A stretch of 64,000 nucleotides of DNA from Gammaproteobacteria bacterium (GCA_023266095.1 JAHFRV010000002.1:23513-87512); one strand, 5' to 3'; shown: positions 1 to 9,993, counted from the stretch's first letter. The notes: a model not told the origin generated them from the letters alone. A program made the numbers and translations.

Positions 1-1106
1 TTCATCGCGTGATCATACTCAAACGGTTCCTTGTAAGGTCGGTTGGAAGTCAAGGCATCAAAGACGTCGGCGATGGCGAAGATGCGGGCATTGAGCGGGA
101 TCTGTTCGCCTTTGAGCTTTCGCATATAACCGCTGCCATCGTATTTTTCGTGGTGAAATTCGATAATTTTGCGCGCCCCACGCAACCAGCCGGCCTCGCG
201 CACGATGTCGATGCCTAGCAAGACATGCTCATGCATGCGATCCATCTCTTCCTCGTTTAAACGAGCCGGTTTGAGCAGGACAGTATCGCTGATGCCGATT
301 TTTCCAACGTCGTGTAAAAATGCACCAGCGATGAGGTCGCGCATGGTCTCGCCCGCCACGCCCACCGCTTCGCCGAGGTGAACGGCGTAGATGGTCACTC
401 GGTAGTTGTGAGTATTGGTATCGTTGTCGCGTTTGGCAATGGCGCTGCCCAATACCGACATCAATTCCACATTACCCTTGAGTAGCTCCAAAGAGAGTAG
501 ATAGAGGTTTTTGTTAAGGCTGATGATGATGGGGTAGAGCGCTACGCTGACACAAAAAATGACGGCCAGCACCAGTAACAAGGTGCCATATACTTGCGCT
601 TTGATGTCGCGCAGCGTGGCGTCATCCACTTGGTACACACCTTCGAAGTAACCCAGCACTGCCCCCGTCGTGGCGTGCAAGGGCACCAGCACTTGTAAAT
701 AAAGCCGCTCATCGAAGTAGAATTTTTCATATTGTTGCTCGCCGCGCAGAGGAAACTTATGTTTGCGCCGGTCGAGCTCAGCCTCCATCGGTGCGCTCTG
801 CGGGCGGTTCACGTGGACGATTAGGCTGTGATTGCGGTCGTATATTTCGGCAACCGAAAAGTGATTCTTGATCAGTTCAGCGGTTTTGGTCTGTAGGACA
901 GCGATGTATTCGGGACTGGCATTGCTGATGGAGGTTGGCGATTCATCAACCAAGTCGGCCGATTCGCGTAAAGCCAAATCGAGTACGATCTGGTCAATCT
1001 TCTCCGTCTCCACATAGAGAACCACGCCGCCGATGGTGATGGACAGAAAAAACCAGGCCAGCACCAATCTCAATAGGACGATCTTGTGGATGTTCTTGTT
1101 TGCCAT
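1..1106 (-). CDS. Membrane-anchored HD-GYP domain protein (partial)
   Basis: The frame opens at ATG 1106 and runs off the left edge, so the C-terminus is missing. An N-terminal membrane segment (about residues 8-30) is followed by a roughly 140-residue extracytoplasmic sensor region and a second membrane segment (about 172-196). A cytoplasmic domain then carries an HDVGKIG motif near residue 265 and a downstream FHHEKYDGSGY stretch. These are the HD and HH-GYP-type metal-binding signatures of the c-di-GMP phosphodiesterase family. Likely role: hydrolysis of c-di-GMP in response to an external signal; activity is inferred from motifs only. It is transcribed in the same direction as xerC but about 200-300 bases away, so probably from its own promoter. 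Confidence 0.85.
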   Translation of the reverse strand, partial: MANKNIHKIVLLRLVLAWFFLSITIGGVVLYVETEKIDQIVLDLALRESADLVDESPTSISNASPEYIAVLQTKTAELIKNHFSVAEIYDRNHSLIVHVNRPQSAPMEAELDRRKHKFPLRGEQQYEKFYFDERLYLQVLVPLHATTGAVLGYFEGVYQVDDATLRDIKAQVYGTLLLVLAVIFCVSVALYPIIISLNKNLYLLSLELLKGNVELMSVLGSAIAKRDNDTNTHNYRVTIYAVHLGEAVGVAGETMRDLIAGAFLHDVGKIGISDTVLLKPARLNEEEMDRMHEHVLLGIDIVREAGWLRGARKIIEFHHEKYDGSGYMRKLKGEQIPLNARIFAIADVFDALTSNRPYKEPFEYDHAM

Positions 1107-1315
1107 CGCATCTATGCCGTTTTAGGAATTCCTTTTCTTACGGGACAAACGCTAGGCTAACCGCTGATTTATTCAGAGGTGCCTGTGGCACAGGGATGTG
1201 CTGCCCTTTTTAATGGCGGTTAGCCATTGAAACTGAAGGAAAGCGAAAATGACGGGTTTCGCTTGCGCGCTCTGAGCATTTCAGGATGGAATTATTCAGC
1301 GCTTCCCTCGATAGG

Positions 1316-1420
1316 CTAACGCAGGCTCGTTGCGAGTTCTACACAATATCGCCGCTTTTGGATTATTTGGTTAATGCGGGCGGTGGTATCCAACCCCAGG
1401 AGCAGGCATCTCTCGGTCAT
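1316..1420 (-). CDS. Possible small protein coupled to xerC
   Basis: A 34-codon frame starts at ATG 1420, which overlaps the xerC stop as ATGA, the same arrangement that joins dapF to the DUF484 gene and that gene to xerC. The product has no motif I recognise. The rest of the interval 1107-1315 shows no gene and should hold the promoter of the HD-GYP gene. The overlap is the only support, and chance is a real alternative. Confidence 0.2.
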   Translation of the reverse strand: MTERCLLLGLDTTARINQIIQKRRYCVELATSLR

Positions 1421-2337
1421 TTCTTTTTCTTCGCCCGCGGATGGGCGTTGTCGTAGACTTTGGCCAGGTGTTGAAAATCCAGATGGGTGTAGATTTGCGT
1501 GGTGGCGATGTCGGCGTGGCCCAGCAATTCCTGCACGGCGCGCAGATCGCCGCTGGATTCCAGTACGTGACTGGCGCAGGAGTGGCGTAGCAAATGCGGG
1601 TGCAGCGGCGTATCCAGTCCTTGTTTCACTCCCCAAAAACGCAGGCGTTGCTGTACGGCGCGGGCCGAGATTCGGCCGCCGCGCCGATTGACGAACAGTG
1701 CGTTTTCATCGAGAACGGCGAGACTGCCGCGTGTTTTCAGCCAGTTTTTGAGTACGGCGCGGGCGCGGCGGCCCACCGGCACGACCCGGGTCTTGTCGCC
1801 TTTGCCGATGACGCGCACGGTGTCGTCATTGAGGTCGAGATCGGGTAGGTCGAGACTGACGAGTTCGGCGAGGCGCAAGCCCGACGAATACAGCAACTCC
1901 ATCATGGCGTGATCGCGTTGCGCCAAACTCGCTGTTCGTTCATCGGTGTCGGGCTGGTCCAGGAGACGGCTGACTTGATCCACGTCGAGCGCCTTGGGTA
2001 ATCGGCGCGGCGATTTGGGCGCGCGCAGACCGGCCGCCGGATTGGCGGCCACCAGTTTTTCGCGCAATAAATACCGGTAAAACGACCGTAGTGCGGAGAG
2101 CCGCCGTTGCAGGCTACGGCCACCGAGGCCAGCGCGATGCTGGGCGGCGACGAAGGCACGCAGGAGGTGCGCATCGACCTGCGGCCAAGTTGCGATGTGT
2201 TGCTGGTCGAGGAAATTTTGGGCGGCGAGTAGATCGCGCCGGTAATTGCTGAGGGTGTGCGGCGAAAGGCGACGCTCGATCTCCAGATGGTGAAGAAAGT
2301 CGCCGATGCGGCGCGTCTCCGTGTCGTCCATTATCAT
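1417..2337 (-). CDS. xerC: Tyrosine recombinase XerC
   Basis: A 306-residue tyrosine recombinase that, with XerD, resolves chromosome dimers at dif. The N-terminal SAM-like DNA-binding domain (about residues 1-90) is followed by the catalytic domain. Family residues are visible in order: Arg in SSGLRLAEL, Lys in GKGDKTR, HxxR in HPHLLRHS, His in LLGHADIATTQ, and the nucleophilic Tyr in KVYDNAHPR near the C-terminus. The length is typical of XerC. The start at 2337 overlaps the upstream DUF484 stop as ATGA; a second Met lies two codons in. The dapF-DUF484-xerC order is conserved in gammaproteobacteria, which favours XerC over XerD. Confidence 0.95.
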   Translation of the reverse strand: MIMDDTETRRIGDFLHHLEIERRLSPHTLSNYRRDLLAAQNFLDQQHIATWPQVDAHLLRAFVAAQHRAGLGGRSLQRRLSALRSFYRYLLREKLVAANPAAGLRAPKSPRRLPKALDVDQVSRLLDQPDTDERTASLAQRDHAMMELLYSSGLRLAELVSLDLPDLDLNDDTVRVIGKGDKTRVVPVGRRARAVLKNWLKTRGSLAVLDENALFVNRRGGRISARAVQQRLRFWGVKQGLDTPLHPHLLRHSCASHVLESSGDLRAVQELLGHADIATTQIYTHLDFQHLAKVYDNAHPRAKKKK

Positions 2338-3083
2338 CTTAGCGCGGGCAGGTAGCGTGCGACGGCGCGGCCGATCAGGTCGCCGAGGTGACTCAAAAAC
2401 AGCGTGCCCATGCCGGCGTGATAACGTTTGGCGTCGCGGCTGCCGATGCCGAGTATGCCGAAGCGTGCCGGTTTACCTGTGCTGCCGGGCGCGTTGAGCG
2501 CTACTACCACCGCCGAGCCGATCTGCGCGGCCGGATCATGCTGCTGATCTTCGAACAAGGCATTGAATTGAGCGCGCCGCAGATGTCCGCACAGCGGTTT
2601 GCCGGTGGTGAGCAGGCCGCCAAAACTGGCGTCGAGTTGTTCGGCGGGCAGGGACCGCAGGCGTAGCAAGCCCGATTCGTCGTGATCCGGCAGACGCGGG
2701 GTTCTGCCGAACAAACACAGCACCAGTGCGTCGGCGCGAAAATCTTCGTGCAGACTGTTGGCCAGCACCCGCAAGGTGGTGTTGAGATCCTTGGCTTCGA
2801 GCAGGGCGAGGGTGAGCTGCTGCACCCGCTGATTGAGGCGGTCGTTGTCACGCGCCACATGCACCAGCGCCTGCAATTGGCGTTTGATGTCCTGATTTTG
2901 CTCGCGCAACACGGTGACTTGCCGTTCGATGAGGGAGACCGCACCGTGGGACTGATGCGGCACGTGGATATCCGCCAGCAGGCCGGTGTGGGTGTTGAAG
3001 AAGTCGGGATGGTTGCGCAGATAGTCGACGACACTGTGGTCTTGCAGGGTGTCGGGGCTGATGCCGTGTTGCCGCGTACTCAT
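2334..3083 (-). CDS. DUF484 family protein
   Basis: A 249-residue cytoplasmic protein of the DUF484 family, whose members have a GAF-like fold and sit between dapF and xerC in gammaproteobacteria. The N-terminus (residues 1-45) contains the family's [12 protein letters not shown] stretch, followed by a coiled-coil-prone Gln/Arg-rich helix (about 50-95) and the GAF-like region. The start at 3083 is chosen because its ATG overlaps the dapF stop as ATGA; an in-frame GTG further upstream would lie inside dapF. The 3' end overlaps xerC in the same way, so the three genes are likely translated together. No biochemical role is established. Confidence 0.85.
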   Translation of the reverse strand: MSTRQHGISPDTLQDHSVVDYLRNHPDFFNTHTGLLADIHVPHQSHGAVSLIERQVTVLREQNQDIKRQLQALVHVARDNDRLNQRVQQLTLALLEAKDLNTTLRVLANSLHEDFRADALVLCLFGRTPRLPDHDESGLLRLRSLPAEQLDASFGGLLTTGKPLCGHLRRAQFNALFEDQQHDPAAQIGSAVVVALNAPGSTGKPARFGILGIGSRDAKRYHAGMGTLFLSHLGDLIGRAVARYLPALR

Positions 3084-3910
3084 AGTTCTATCCTGCCTTC
3101 GAAGACCCGTTCGGCGGGTCCGGTCATCCAAACGGGATTGTCGTCCCCTTCCCAGTGTATGGTCAAGCTGCCGCCGGGCAAGTCCACGCTGACGGTATTG
3201 TCCAGCACGCCCCAGCGCCGTCCCACCGCCACCGCCGCGCAGGCGCCGGTGCCGCAGGCCAGGGTTTCACCCGCGCCGCGTTCGTACACCCGCAGGCGGA
3301 TGTGCCGTGGCGACACCACTTCCATGAATCCCGCATTGACCCGCTTAGGGAAGCGCGGATGGTTTTCGATGAGGGGGCCGAGTTCGGCCACCGGCGCGTC
3401 GCGCACACTGTCTACCCGCAGCACGGCGTGGGGATTGCCCATGGAGACCGCCCCCAGGCTGAGGCGCTGGCCGGCGATGTCGAGCTCGTAGTGCGTGGCC
3501 GCGGCCGCGGCGATAAACGGGATGTCGGCCGGGTTGAAGCGCGGCGCGCCCATGTCCACCGTGACGCGGCCGTCGGCCTCGAGGCGGGGACGGATGATGC
3601 CGCCGGCGGTTTCCACCACGATTTCGTTTTTGTCGGTGAGACCGCGCTCGCGCACGTAGCGGACGAAACAGCGGGCGCCGTTGCCGCATTGTTCCACTTC
3701 GCCGCCATCGGCGTTGAAGATGCGGTAATGGAAATCGGTACCCGGCGTGCGCGGCGCCTGCACCAGCAGGACCTGATCGCAGCCCACGCCGAAATGGCGG
3801 TCGGCCAGGTGTTGAATTTGTTGGGGACTGAGGCGTAACGGGCGGGCCGTGGCGTCGATCACCACGAAGTCGTTGCCGAGGCCTTGCATTTTGGTAAATT
3901 CGATGAGCAT
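3080..3910 (-). CDS. dapF: Diaminopimelate epimerase
   Basis: A 276-residue enzyme converting LL- to meso-diaminopimelate, the penultimate step of lysine biosynthesis and the source of the peptidoglycan cross-linking residue. The two catalytic cysteines are visible in CGNGARCF (about residue 75) and ACGTGACA (about residue 220), and the N-terminal KMQGLGNDF motif is present. Length matches the family. It heads the dapF-DUF484-xerC operon, with a 4-base overlap to the next gene. Confidence 0.97.
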   Translation of the reverse strand: MLIEFTKMQGLGNDFVVIDATARPLRLSPQQIQHLADRHFGVGCDQVLLVQAPRTPGTDFHYRIFNADGGEVEQCGNGARCFVRYVRERGLTDKNEIVVETAGGIIRPRLEADGRVTVDMGAPRFNPADIPFIAAAAATHYELDIAGQRLSLGAVSMGNPHAVLRVDSVRDAPVAELGPLIENHPRFPKRVNAGFMEVVSPRHIRLRVYERGAGETLACGTGACAAVAVGRRWGVLDNTVSVDLPGGSLTIHWEGDDNPVWMTGPAERVFEGRIEL

Positions 3911-4023
3911 GTTCGCCGTGACTGGCTTCCCCGTCGCTGGCCGCGCCCTTGGTGGTGGGCGTTTTATATTGACCGGCAGTCTAACAGGGCCGTATCGGAC
4001 GCACCAGCCGGCAAGGGTATGCC

Positions 4024-4929
4024 TTACTCGGGCGGCGCGGGGACGCGCACCACCGTGCCGGCCTGTGACTGGGGTTGCAGTGTGATATGGTCGATGCCGA
4101 AACGGTCGTCGATCATAAGTTGCAAGCGCGCGAGGGTGCTGTCCCAGTTTTCCATGCTGGGGATATTGACGTGGGCGGAGAGCACCACCCGCCCGGAGGA
4201 GAGGGTCCAGATGTGCAGGTCATGCACCGAGCTGACGCCTTCGACGCCGGCCATGGCCCGCCCCACCTCGCGCAGGTCGAGATAGGACGGCACGCCTTCC
4301 ATGATGATATGCAACACCTCGCGCAGCAGGCGCGCCGCGGAGTAGAGGATCAAGGCGCAGATGAACAGTGAGAGCAGCGGATCAATGGGCAGCCAGCCGG
4401 TGTAATAAATCACGATGCCGGAGATCAGTGCGGCGACCGAGGCCAGGGTGTCACCCAGCACATGCAGCAACGCGGCGCGGCTATTGACGGTGCGTTCGCC
4501 GCGGCTCAGCACCCATGCCACCAGAAGGTTGATGAACAGGCCGACGAGGGCGATGATCATCACCGCCCCGCCCGCCACCGCCACCGGTTGCCGCAACCGG
4601 GTAATGGCGGCGCCGACGATGAACGCGATTACCGTCACCATGAAGACGCTGTTGATCAACGCCGCCACCACCTCGGCGCGGCCGAGACCGTAAGAGTGGC
4701 GCGCCGAAGGCGGCCGTTTGGCGATGTGCGCCGCCAGCGCCGCCAAACCCAGGGCGGTGGCATCGGACACCATATGGCCCGCATCGCCCAGCAGCGCCAG
4801 CGACTGCGCCCACCAGCCGCCCAGCGCCTCGAACAAGGCGAAACACAAAGTGAGCACTACACCCCACAGCAGACTATTGCCGCCAGCATGCGGGTGATCG
4901 TGATCATGATGGTGAGCGTGATCGTGCAT
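4024..4929 (-). CDS. Cation diffusion facilitator, CzcD/ZitB-like
   Basis: A 301-residue cation/proton antiporter of the CDF family, expected to export Zn2+ (possibly Co2+ or Cd2+) from the cytoplasm. The N-terminus is His-rich ([16 protein letters not shown]). Six membrane segments follow, with the metal-site pattern HMVSD in the second and a second Asp-containing helix later. The C-terminal cytoplasmic domain (about residues 210-301) resembles the ferredoxin-like CDF regulatory domain and contains VHDLHIW. The gene stands alone between dapF and the DksA-like gene. Substrate choice is inferred from family resemblance. Confidence 0.92.
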   Translation of the reverse strand: MHDHAHHHDHDHPHAGGNSLLWGVVLTLCFALFEALGGWWAQSLALLGDAGHMVSDATALGLAALAAHIAKRPPSARHSYGLGRAEVVAALINSVFMVTVIAFIVGAAITRLRQPVAVAGGAVMIIALVGLFINLLVAWVLSRGERTVNSRAALLHVLGDTLASVAALISGIVIYYTGWLPIDPLLSLFICALILYSAARLLREVLHIIMEGVPSYLDLREVGRAMAGVEGVSSVHDLHIWTLSSGRVVLSAHVNIPSMENWDSTLARLQLMIDDRFGIDHITLQPQSQAGTVVRVPAPPE

Positions 4930-5071
4930 GGCTAAATCTTATGAACAATAACGCCCAGCCACAAGTGCGGCAACGATTGCAATTGCCGGGGGCCGGCGCA
5001 TAATCGAAACAAGGCCGGTATTTTTCGATATGGCGGATTTCATAAACTACACATCTTAAGGAGTGCGGGTC

Positions 5072-5467
5072 ATGACCGAATTAAGCTCCACTCAAATCAA
5101 TCAATTTCAAGAGCAACTGGAAAGGCATCAAGCACGCGTGCGTGAGGATATCCGCGCCGAGTTGCTCGCCGCCGATGAGCAGTCTTACAGTGAACTCGCC
5201 GGCCGGGTGCATGACAGCGGCGAGGAAGCGGTGGCCGGTTTGTTGGCCGATCTCAATATCAGCCGCATCGACCGCCAGGTGCAGGAGCTGGGCCGCATCG
5301 AGCGGGCGCTGATCCGCATCAGAACCGGCCGCTACGATGTCTGCGGTGATTGCGGTGGCGAGATCGGTTTCGAGCGGTTGAGCAGCTATCCGGAGGCCGA
5401 GCGATGCGTAAGCTGTCAGACGCAGCGCGAACGCGTCTTTGCCCACGAGGGCACGCCCAGCTTATAA
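5072..5467 (+). CDS. DksA/TraR family C4 zinc-finger protein
   Basis: A 131-residue protein of the DksA/TraR family, which binds the secondary channel of RNA polymerase. Residues 1-85 are predicted coiled coil, and the C-terminus holds a C4 zinc finger (CGDCGG and CVSCQ). It is shorter than E. coli DksA and belongs with the general TraR-type proteins. ATG 5072 is preferred over the in-frame GTG 5063 because AAGGAG at 5058-5063 is correctly spaced for it. The gene appears monocistronic. Confidence 0.88.
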   Translation: MTELSSTQINQFQEQLERHQARVREDIRAELLAADEQSYSELAGRVHDSGEEAVAGLLADLNISRIDRQVQELGRIERALIRIRTGRYDVCGDCGGEIGFERLSSYPEAERCVSCQTQRERVFAHEGTPSL

Positions 5468-5716
5468 GTCGCAATCAGGCTAGTGTTGGACAGTGCGGTG
5501 CTGGCTGTCGTCGTAATGACAAACTTTTACATCTTGCGACACGTCCGTGATTCGCGCGATGCGGGCACAGGTATAGAGTGATCCTCAAGCGAATGAGGCG
5601 GTCCGCCATACTGTCACAAACTAGGTGAGCCGACTTAAACGTGAGGCGTCTGAGGGACGGCCCAGTTGCCAAGACGCCGATTTATGACTACTTACATTTT
5701 TAGGAGATGAAAGCAT

Positions 5717-5956
5717 ATGAAGAAGTTGATTGCCTTGAGCGCGGTTGCCGCTCTGATGTCCGGTTTGTCGGTGGCTTCCTTTGCCGCCGAGAAGACCCAT
5801 GAAGAGATGTGCAAAGCGCAAGCAGCCCAGAAGCACGTCAGTGCGGACAAGCTGGACGCCTTCGTGAAGGCCTGCGTCGAGAAGCATGCCAAGAGTGGAA
5901 TGAACGCCCCCGCCGGTGCGCCTGCCGCTCCGACCGCTCCCCCGGTCGCCAAGTAA
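5717..5956 (+). CDS. Small secreted PsiF-like protein
   Basis: A 79-residue protein with a cleavable signal peptide (MKKLIALSAVAALMSG, cleavage after SFA near residue 23). The mature part contains MCKAQAAQKHVSADKLDAF and a second Cys about 22 residues after the first. This spacing of two Cys around Lys/Ala-rich helix resembles the PsiF repeat of unknown function. A Pro/Ala-rich tail ends the protein. TAGGAGATGAAAGCAT gives a strong ribosome site, and a rho-independent terminator follows directly. Function unknown. Confidence 0.75.
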   Translation: MKKLIALSAVAALMSGLSVASFAAEKTHEEMCKAQAAQKHVSADKLDAFVKACVEKHAKSGMNAPAGAPAAPTAPPVAK

Positions 5957-5980
5957 TACGCCTGTTGTTCCAGGCAACGA

Positions 5981-6006
5981 CCCCGCCGCAAGGCGGGGTT
6001 TTTATT
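5981..6006 (+). terminator. Rho-independent terminator after the PsiF-like gene
   Basis: CCCCGCC, a short CGCAA-like loop and GGCGGGG form a GC-only stem followed by a T-rich run. It lies 24 bases after the stop codon of the small secreted protein gene. Confidence 0.9.
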
Positions 6007-6145
6007 TGTACGCTACGCGTGGCTTGCCCCATTCTGTGCGCCTGGCTAGGATGATCAGAGTAAGAGAGTGTGCTTCGCATTACCGTTCGCACTGGTGATG
6101 GATGAACGCCATTCTGCCGCAGCGCCTTCGGGAGCAACGATACCC

Positions 6146-7723
6146 ATGGAAGATCTGGTCGATAAGCCTGCGTCCGCGTCCCGCGGTCGAGGTGCGCGTT
6201 GGACGGGTCTGCACAGCCGAGCGTCGCTTATGTTGCTGGCGGTATTATTGGTGGTCATACTCGCCCTCGCCGCGCTGACCATTAAATGGGCGCAGGTCCA
6301 GCGCGCGATACTCGAAGATACCATAAGGGGGTCGCAGGCACAGGCCATCGCCTTATTGGCCAATCGCATTGAACAAAGCCTGTTGTCTGCGCTGCGCACA
6401 CCGTTTTTGGCCTTGAAGAATATTCCGCCTTTGTCGGTGGAGGCGCAGCGCTTGGCCTTGACCAAAGAAGTCTTCCCAGAAGTGGAGCAGGTCTTATTTC
6501 TCGACGCCCAAATGCAGTTGCATAGCAGTTTTCCGCCGGCGCTCACGGAACAACAGCGTCAGCTCAATCGCTGGCTGGCGCAACGCACCCGCTTGGAAGG
6601 GATAGATACCGAGGCCGGCGATTTTATCCTGCATACTTTCGTGGAGACCATCGATAGGCAAACGTCTTTGTTTGCTGTGCAACGGGTAAGCGAGATGGAT
6701 CGCTCGGCGGGCTGGATATTGATCCGCTACAATCTTACCGTATTGAATCGACGCTTGATCGCGCCCTTGCTGACCGAGTTTACTGCCAAGCAGGGCGGCG
6801 TCGTGCAGTTGCAGGACAACGAATCCACTTGGGATGATGAGGCACTCAATTGGCCGGTGGGCCGGGTCTTGCCGGGCTGGATGCTGATGTTCAAACCCTC
6901 GCCACAAGGCGAGGCGCAGCGTCTGAGCCGCGAGCGCACCTTGCTATGGGCCGTGGCCGCCGGCGTGATGGTGACGCTGTTGATGGCCACCTTCGCGGTG
7001 TGGCGCGAGCTGCGTCGCGAGCACGCGCTGGTCGATCTCCGCAATCGTTTCATCGCCAATGTCTCCCATGAGTTGAAGACGCCACTGGCCTTGATACGCA
7101 TGTACGCTGAAACGCTTTATCTGCACCGAGTGACCAACGCTGAACGTGTCCATGAATATCTCGGCGTACTGTTGCATGAGAGCGAGCGTTTGACACAGAT
7201 GATCAACACCGTGCTGGATTTTTCGCGATTGAGCCAGGGCATGCCGATTTACCGGCTCACCGATACCGATTTGCACGCTACCGTGCACGAGGTGCTAGAC
7301 AGTTACCGCTGGCGCGTGGAAGATCAAGGTTTGCAGCTGGAAGTGGCGCTGGACGACGCCGTACCCGCGGTGGCGCATGATCGTTACGGAGTGACACAAA
7401 TCTTGCTTAATCTAATCGACAATTCGTTGAAATACGGCGCCGGCGGCGGTGTGGTGCGGGTGAGTCTACGGACGCGCCGGGACGGCGTGGAATTGGCGGT
7501 TTCCGATCGCGGCCCGGGTGTTCCAGAGGAGGAATGGGAGCGTCTGCGTAAACCGTTTGAACGGGGCGGCGACGCCGATCCGGCCAGCGGTAGCGGTCTG
7601 GGACTGGCTCTGGTGGATGAAATCGCCAAGATTCATCGCGCCTCGTTTAAGCTGGCGACTGCCGCTCAGGGCGTCGGTGTGCGGGCGACGGTTATTTTTC
7701 CCCTGCACACCGTCCAGGACTGA
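6146..7723 (+). CDS. Two-component sensor histidine kinase
   Basis: A 525-residue membrane sensor kinase. A membrane segment (about residues 28-48) precedes a roughly 250-residue extracytoplasmic sensor, then a second membrane segment near WAVAAGVMVTLLMATFAVW. HisKA follows, with the phospho-accepting His in NVSHELKTPLALI, and then HATPase with NLIDNSLKYG, DRGPGVP and GSGLGLALV. The sensory domain is not one I recognise. ATG 6146 has GGAG 11 bases upstream; in-frame alternatives are ATG 6098 and GTG 6068, both without a clear ribosome site. The response regulator begins 5 bases after the stop, so the two form a pair. Confidence 0.88.
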   Translation: MEDLVDKPASASRGRGARWTGLHSRASLMLLAVLLVVILALAALTIKWAQVQRAILEDTIRGSQAQAIALLANRIEQSLLSALRTPFLALKNIPPLSVEAQRLALTKEVFPEVEQVLFLDAQMQLHSSFPPALTEQQRQLNRWLAQRTRLEGIDTEAGDFILHTFVETIDRQTSLFAVQRVSEMDRSAGWILIRYNLTVLNRRLIAPLLTEFTAKQGGVVQLQDNESTWDDEALNWPVGRVLPGWMLMFKPSPQGEAQRLSRERTLLWAVAAGVMVTLLMATFAVWRELRREHALVDLRNRFIANVSHELKTPLALIRMYAETLYLHRVTNAERVHEYLGVLLHESERLTQMINTVLDFSRLSQGMPIYRLTDTDLHATVHEVLDSYRWRVEDQGLQLEVALDDAVPAVAHDRYGVTQILLNLIDNSLKYGAGGGVVRVSLRTRRDGVELAVSDRGPGVPEEEWERLRKPFERGGDADPASGSGLGLALVDEIAKIHRASFKLATAAQGVGVRATVIFPLHTVQD

Positions 7724-7728
7724 CGACG

Positions 7729-8415
7729 ATGTCCGCGACGATCTTGGTGATCGAGGATGATCAGACCATGACTGCCGGACTGAAAGACAATTTGGAAATA
7801 GAAGGCTACCGAGTTCTCACAGCGGGCACGGTGCGTCAGGGCCGGGAGGCAGCGGTCACCGGCAAGCCGGATTTGATTCTGATGGATTTGATGCTGCCCG
7901 ACGGCGACGGCGTGAATCTGTGCCGTAATTTGCGTGCCCACGGTATACGGCAACCGATCATCATGCTCACCGCCCGTGGCGCGGAAATGGACAAAGTGCT
8001 GGGATTTGAAGTGGGTGCTGATGATTATCTCGTCAAACCGTTCAGTCTGCGGGAATTGCTGGCACGGATCCAGGCTCGCTTGCGCCGTGATGGCCCCACA
8101 TCGGGCGAACTCGACGTCTTGGCGGTGGGAGCGGCCACCGTGGACTTCCGCCGCCATAAACTGATGCGTGACGGCGTGCAACTCGAGGTGAGCGCCAAGG
8201 AACTGGAGTTGTTGCGCTATCTGGTGATGCATCGCGGTGAGGTAGTGTCGCGGGAGGACTTATTGGTCGAGGTGTGGGGTCACCAGCGCGAGATCGCCAC
8301 CCGTACCGTGGATAATTTTATCGTGCGGTTGCGTAAAAAAATCGAGACCGAGCCCGCCGAACCGCAGTATTTGGTCACGGTACATGGCAGCGGTTATAAA
8401 TTGATAGAACAGTGA
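7729..8415 (+). CDS. OmpR-family response regulator
   Basis: A 228-residue response regulator. The receiver domain (residues 1-118) shows the acidic pair in VIEDDQ, the phospho-accepting Asp in LILMDLMLPDGDG, and the conserved Lys in YLVKPFS. The winged-helix DNA-binding domain (about 130-228) ends with the family pattern TVRGSGYKL-like VTVHGSGYKL. It is cotranscribed with the sensor kinase 5 bases upstream. Target genes are unknown; no nearby transport operon points to a ligand. Confidence 0.92.
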   Translation: MSATILVIEDDQTMTAGLKDNLEIEGYRVLTAGTVRQGREAAVTGKPDLILMDLMLPDGDGVNLCRNLRAHGIRQPIIMLTARGAEMDKVLGFEVGADDYLVKPFSLRELLARIQARLRRDGPTSGELDVLAVGAATVDFRRHKLMRDGVQLEVSAKELELLRYLVMHRGEVVSREDLLVEVWGHQREIATRTVDNFIVRLRKKIETEPAEPQYLVTVHGSGYKLIEQ

Positions 8416-8473
8416 TGTGCATCCTTGCCGGTTGTGTTGCGGTGCAGGCATGTCGAGGGATAGCTGGCGGCCC

Positions 8474-8959
8474 ATGAATAAACATATCAACACCGGAATG
8501 AGTTTCGGCTTGACCTCCGGCGTCATCACCACCTTGGGTCTCATGGTGGGTTTGTATGCCGGCACCCATTCGCCGCTGGCGGTGATCGGCGGGGTGGTGA
8601 CGGTGGCCGTCGCCGATGCCATGTCGGATGCCCTGGGTATCCACATCGCCGAGGAGTCGCGCGGCGACTTGACGGCGGCTCAGATCTGGCAGGCGACCTT
8701 CGCCACTTTTCTTGCCAAGTTTTTCATGGCGCTCAGTTTCGTCGGGCCCTTGTTGTTGTTCGAGCTCGGTATGGCGGTAGCGGTCAGCGTGGGCTGGGGC
8801 ATGACGGTGCTGACGGTGTTGAGTTACCGCATGGCGCGGGCGCAGCGGATAGCGCCGTGGAAAGTGATCGGCGAGCACCTGTTCATCGCCATGGTGGTAG
8901 TGGTGGTGACGCAACTGGTGGGTGTTTGGGTGGCGGACACTTTTCAGGTCGAGCGCTAA
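8474..8959 (+). CDS. VIT1/CCC1-like small membrane protein
   Basis: A 161-residue integral membrane protein with about five hydrophobic segments. The N-terminal part (LTSGVITTLGLMVGLYAG, then VADAMSDALGIHIAEES) resembles the first half of VIT1/CCC1-type iron/manganese transporters, including the acidic residues in the second helix. It is shorter than most family members and lacks the cytoplasmic metal-binding domain, so metal transport is an inference. ATG 8474 is preferred over ATG 8450 because GAGGGA lies about 13 bases upstream and the encoded start fits the family. Confidence 0.7.
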   Translation: MNKHINTGMSFGLTSGVITTLGLMVGLYAGTHSPLAVIGGVVTVAVADAMSDALGIHIAEESRGDLTAAQIWQATFATFLAKFFMALSFVGPLLLFELGMAVAVSVGWGMTVLTVLSYRMARAQRIAPWKVIGEHLFIAMVVVVVTQLVGVWVADTFQVER

Positions 8960-9050
8960 GGCGGGTAAACATTCACGCGTGTTAGGCGGGTTCGCGGGCA
9001 AAGCGGTGTTGCAGAGGGCCGCTCACAATGCTGCGGTGTGTTTTTCGATG

Positions 9051-9125
9051 ACCCCTGCCCGTGTAGGGGCAGGGTGACATGAGAGGCTCTCACCCTACAC
9101 CCTCCCCGAAGAAGAGGGTGTAGGG
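9051..9125. terminator. Two hairpins between convergent genes
   Basis: Two adjacent inverted repeats lie between the VIT1-like gene and ppa, which converge. The first pairs ACCCCTGCCC with GGGGCAGGGT (9051-9074). The second pairs CCCTACACCCT (9093-9103) with AGGGTGTAGGG (9115-9125). Neither is followed by a long T run. They probably end transcription from both sides; the second also looks like a dispersed chromosomal repeat. Confidence 0.5.
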
Positions 9126-9130
9126 CCGGT

Positions 9131-9679
9131 TCAGAACGCCGGTTTTTCCGCGGCGCTTTTGAAGCGCGCGATCGAAGACGTGATTTCCACCTTGGCCTCC
9201 TCGGGGCCGGCCCAGCCATCGACCTTGACCCATTTGCCGGCTTCGAGGTCTTTGTAGTGCTCGAAGAAATGGGCGATCTGCGCCAGCAGCGAAGGCGGCA
9301 GGTCGTCGAGGTTTTTGCAGGCTTTATAGAGCGTAGTGAGCTTGTCGACCGGCACGGCGATCAGCTTGGCGTCAACGCCCGCCTCGTCGCTCATCTTCAA
9401 CATGCCGAGCGGGCGGCAACGGATCACCGAACCGCTGATCAGCGGGATGGGGGTGACCACCAGCACGTCCACCGGGTCGCCGTCTTCGGACAGAGTGTGG
9501 GGTACGTAGCCGTAGTTGCAGGGATAAAACATGGCCGTGCTCATGAAACGGTCCACGAACATCGCCCCGGAATCTTTGTCGACTTCGTATTTAACCGGAT
9601 CACTGTGGGCGGGAATTTCGATAATCACATTGATGTCGTTGGGGACATCACGGCCGGGGCTGACTTTGTCCAGGCTCAT
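9131..9679 (-). CDS. ppa: Inorganic pyrophosphatase
   Basis: A 182-residue family I pyrophosphatase that hydrolyses PPi to phosphate and drives biosynthetic reactions. The signature [18 protein letters not shown] contains the Mg2+-binding aspartates, and the N-terminal [15 protein letters not shown] stretch is typical. The start has a clear ribosome site (CGAGGAGCTAACCT). Its presence beside a PPi-dependent phosphofructokinase elsewhere in the window suggests PPi is a managed energy currency. The roughly 310 bases between its start and the next gene (9680-9993) show nothing further. Confidence 0.96.
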   Translation of the reverse strand: MSLDKVSPGRDVPNDINVIIEIPAHSDPVKYEVDKDSGAMFVDRFMSTAMFYPCNYGYVPHTLSEDGDPVDVLVVTPIPLISGSVIRCRPLGMLKMSDEAGVDAKLIAVPVDKLTTLYKACKNLDDLPPSLLAQIAHFFEHYKDLEAGKWVKVDGWAGPEEAKVEITSSIARFKSAAEKPAF

Positions 9680-9993
9680 AGGTTAGCTCCTCGAATCGTC
9701 AAAAATTAAGGCCGGCGATTATAACATGGGTCGCCGCCGTGTCAGTGTCTCCCGCCCCGCCGGCGGGCCCCGCCGCCGCGGCCGTGGGCGGACGGTTGCT
9801 CGATCGCCGAGCCGATGACGACAGGATTCAGCCCGAGTGGGGTAAGCTAAGGCGCGTGCCGTCTTCAATGGCGGGGTCGTGCCTGGAGAGGATAAGCCCT
9901 TGTTGCCTGTCGGTTGCCGAGATGAATGCGCTGTTGCGCGAGCGCGGGTCGATGCGGAATGCCCCGTACTATGCGCGGCGCGGTCTGCTGCCC

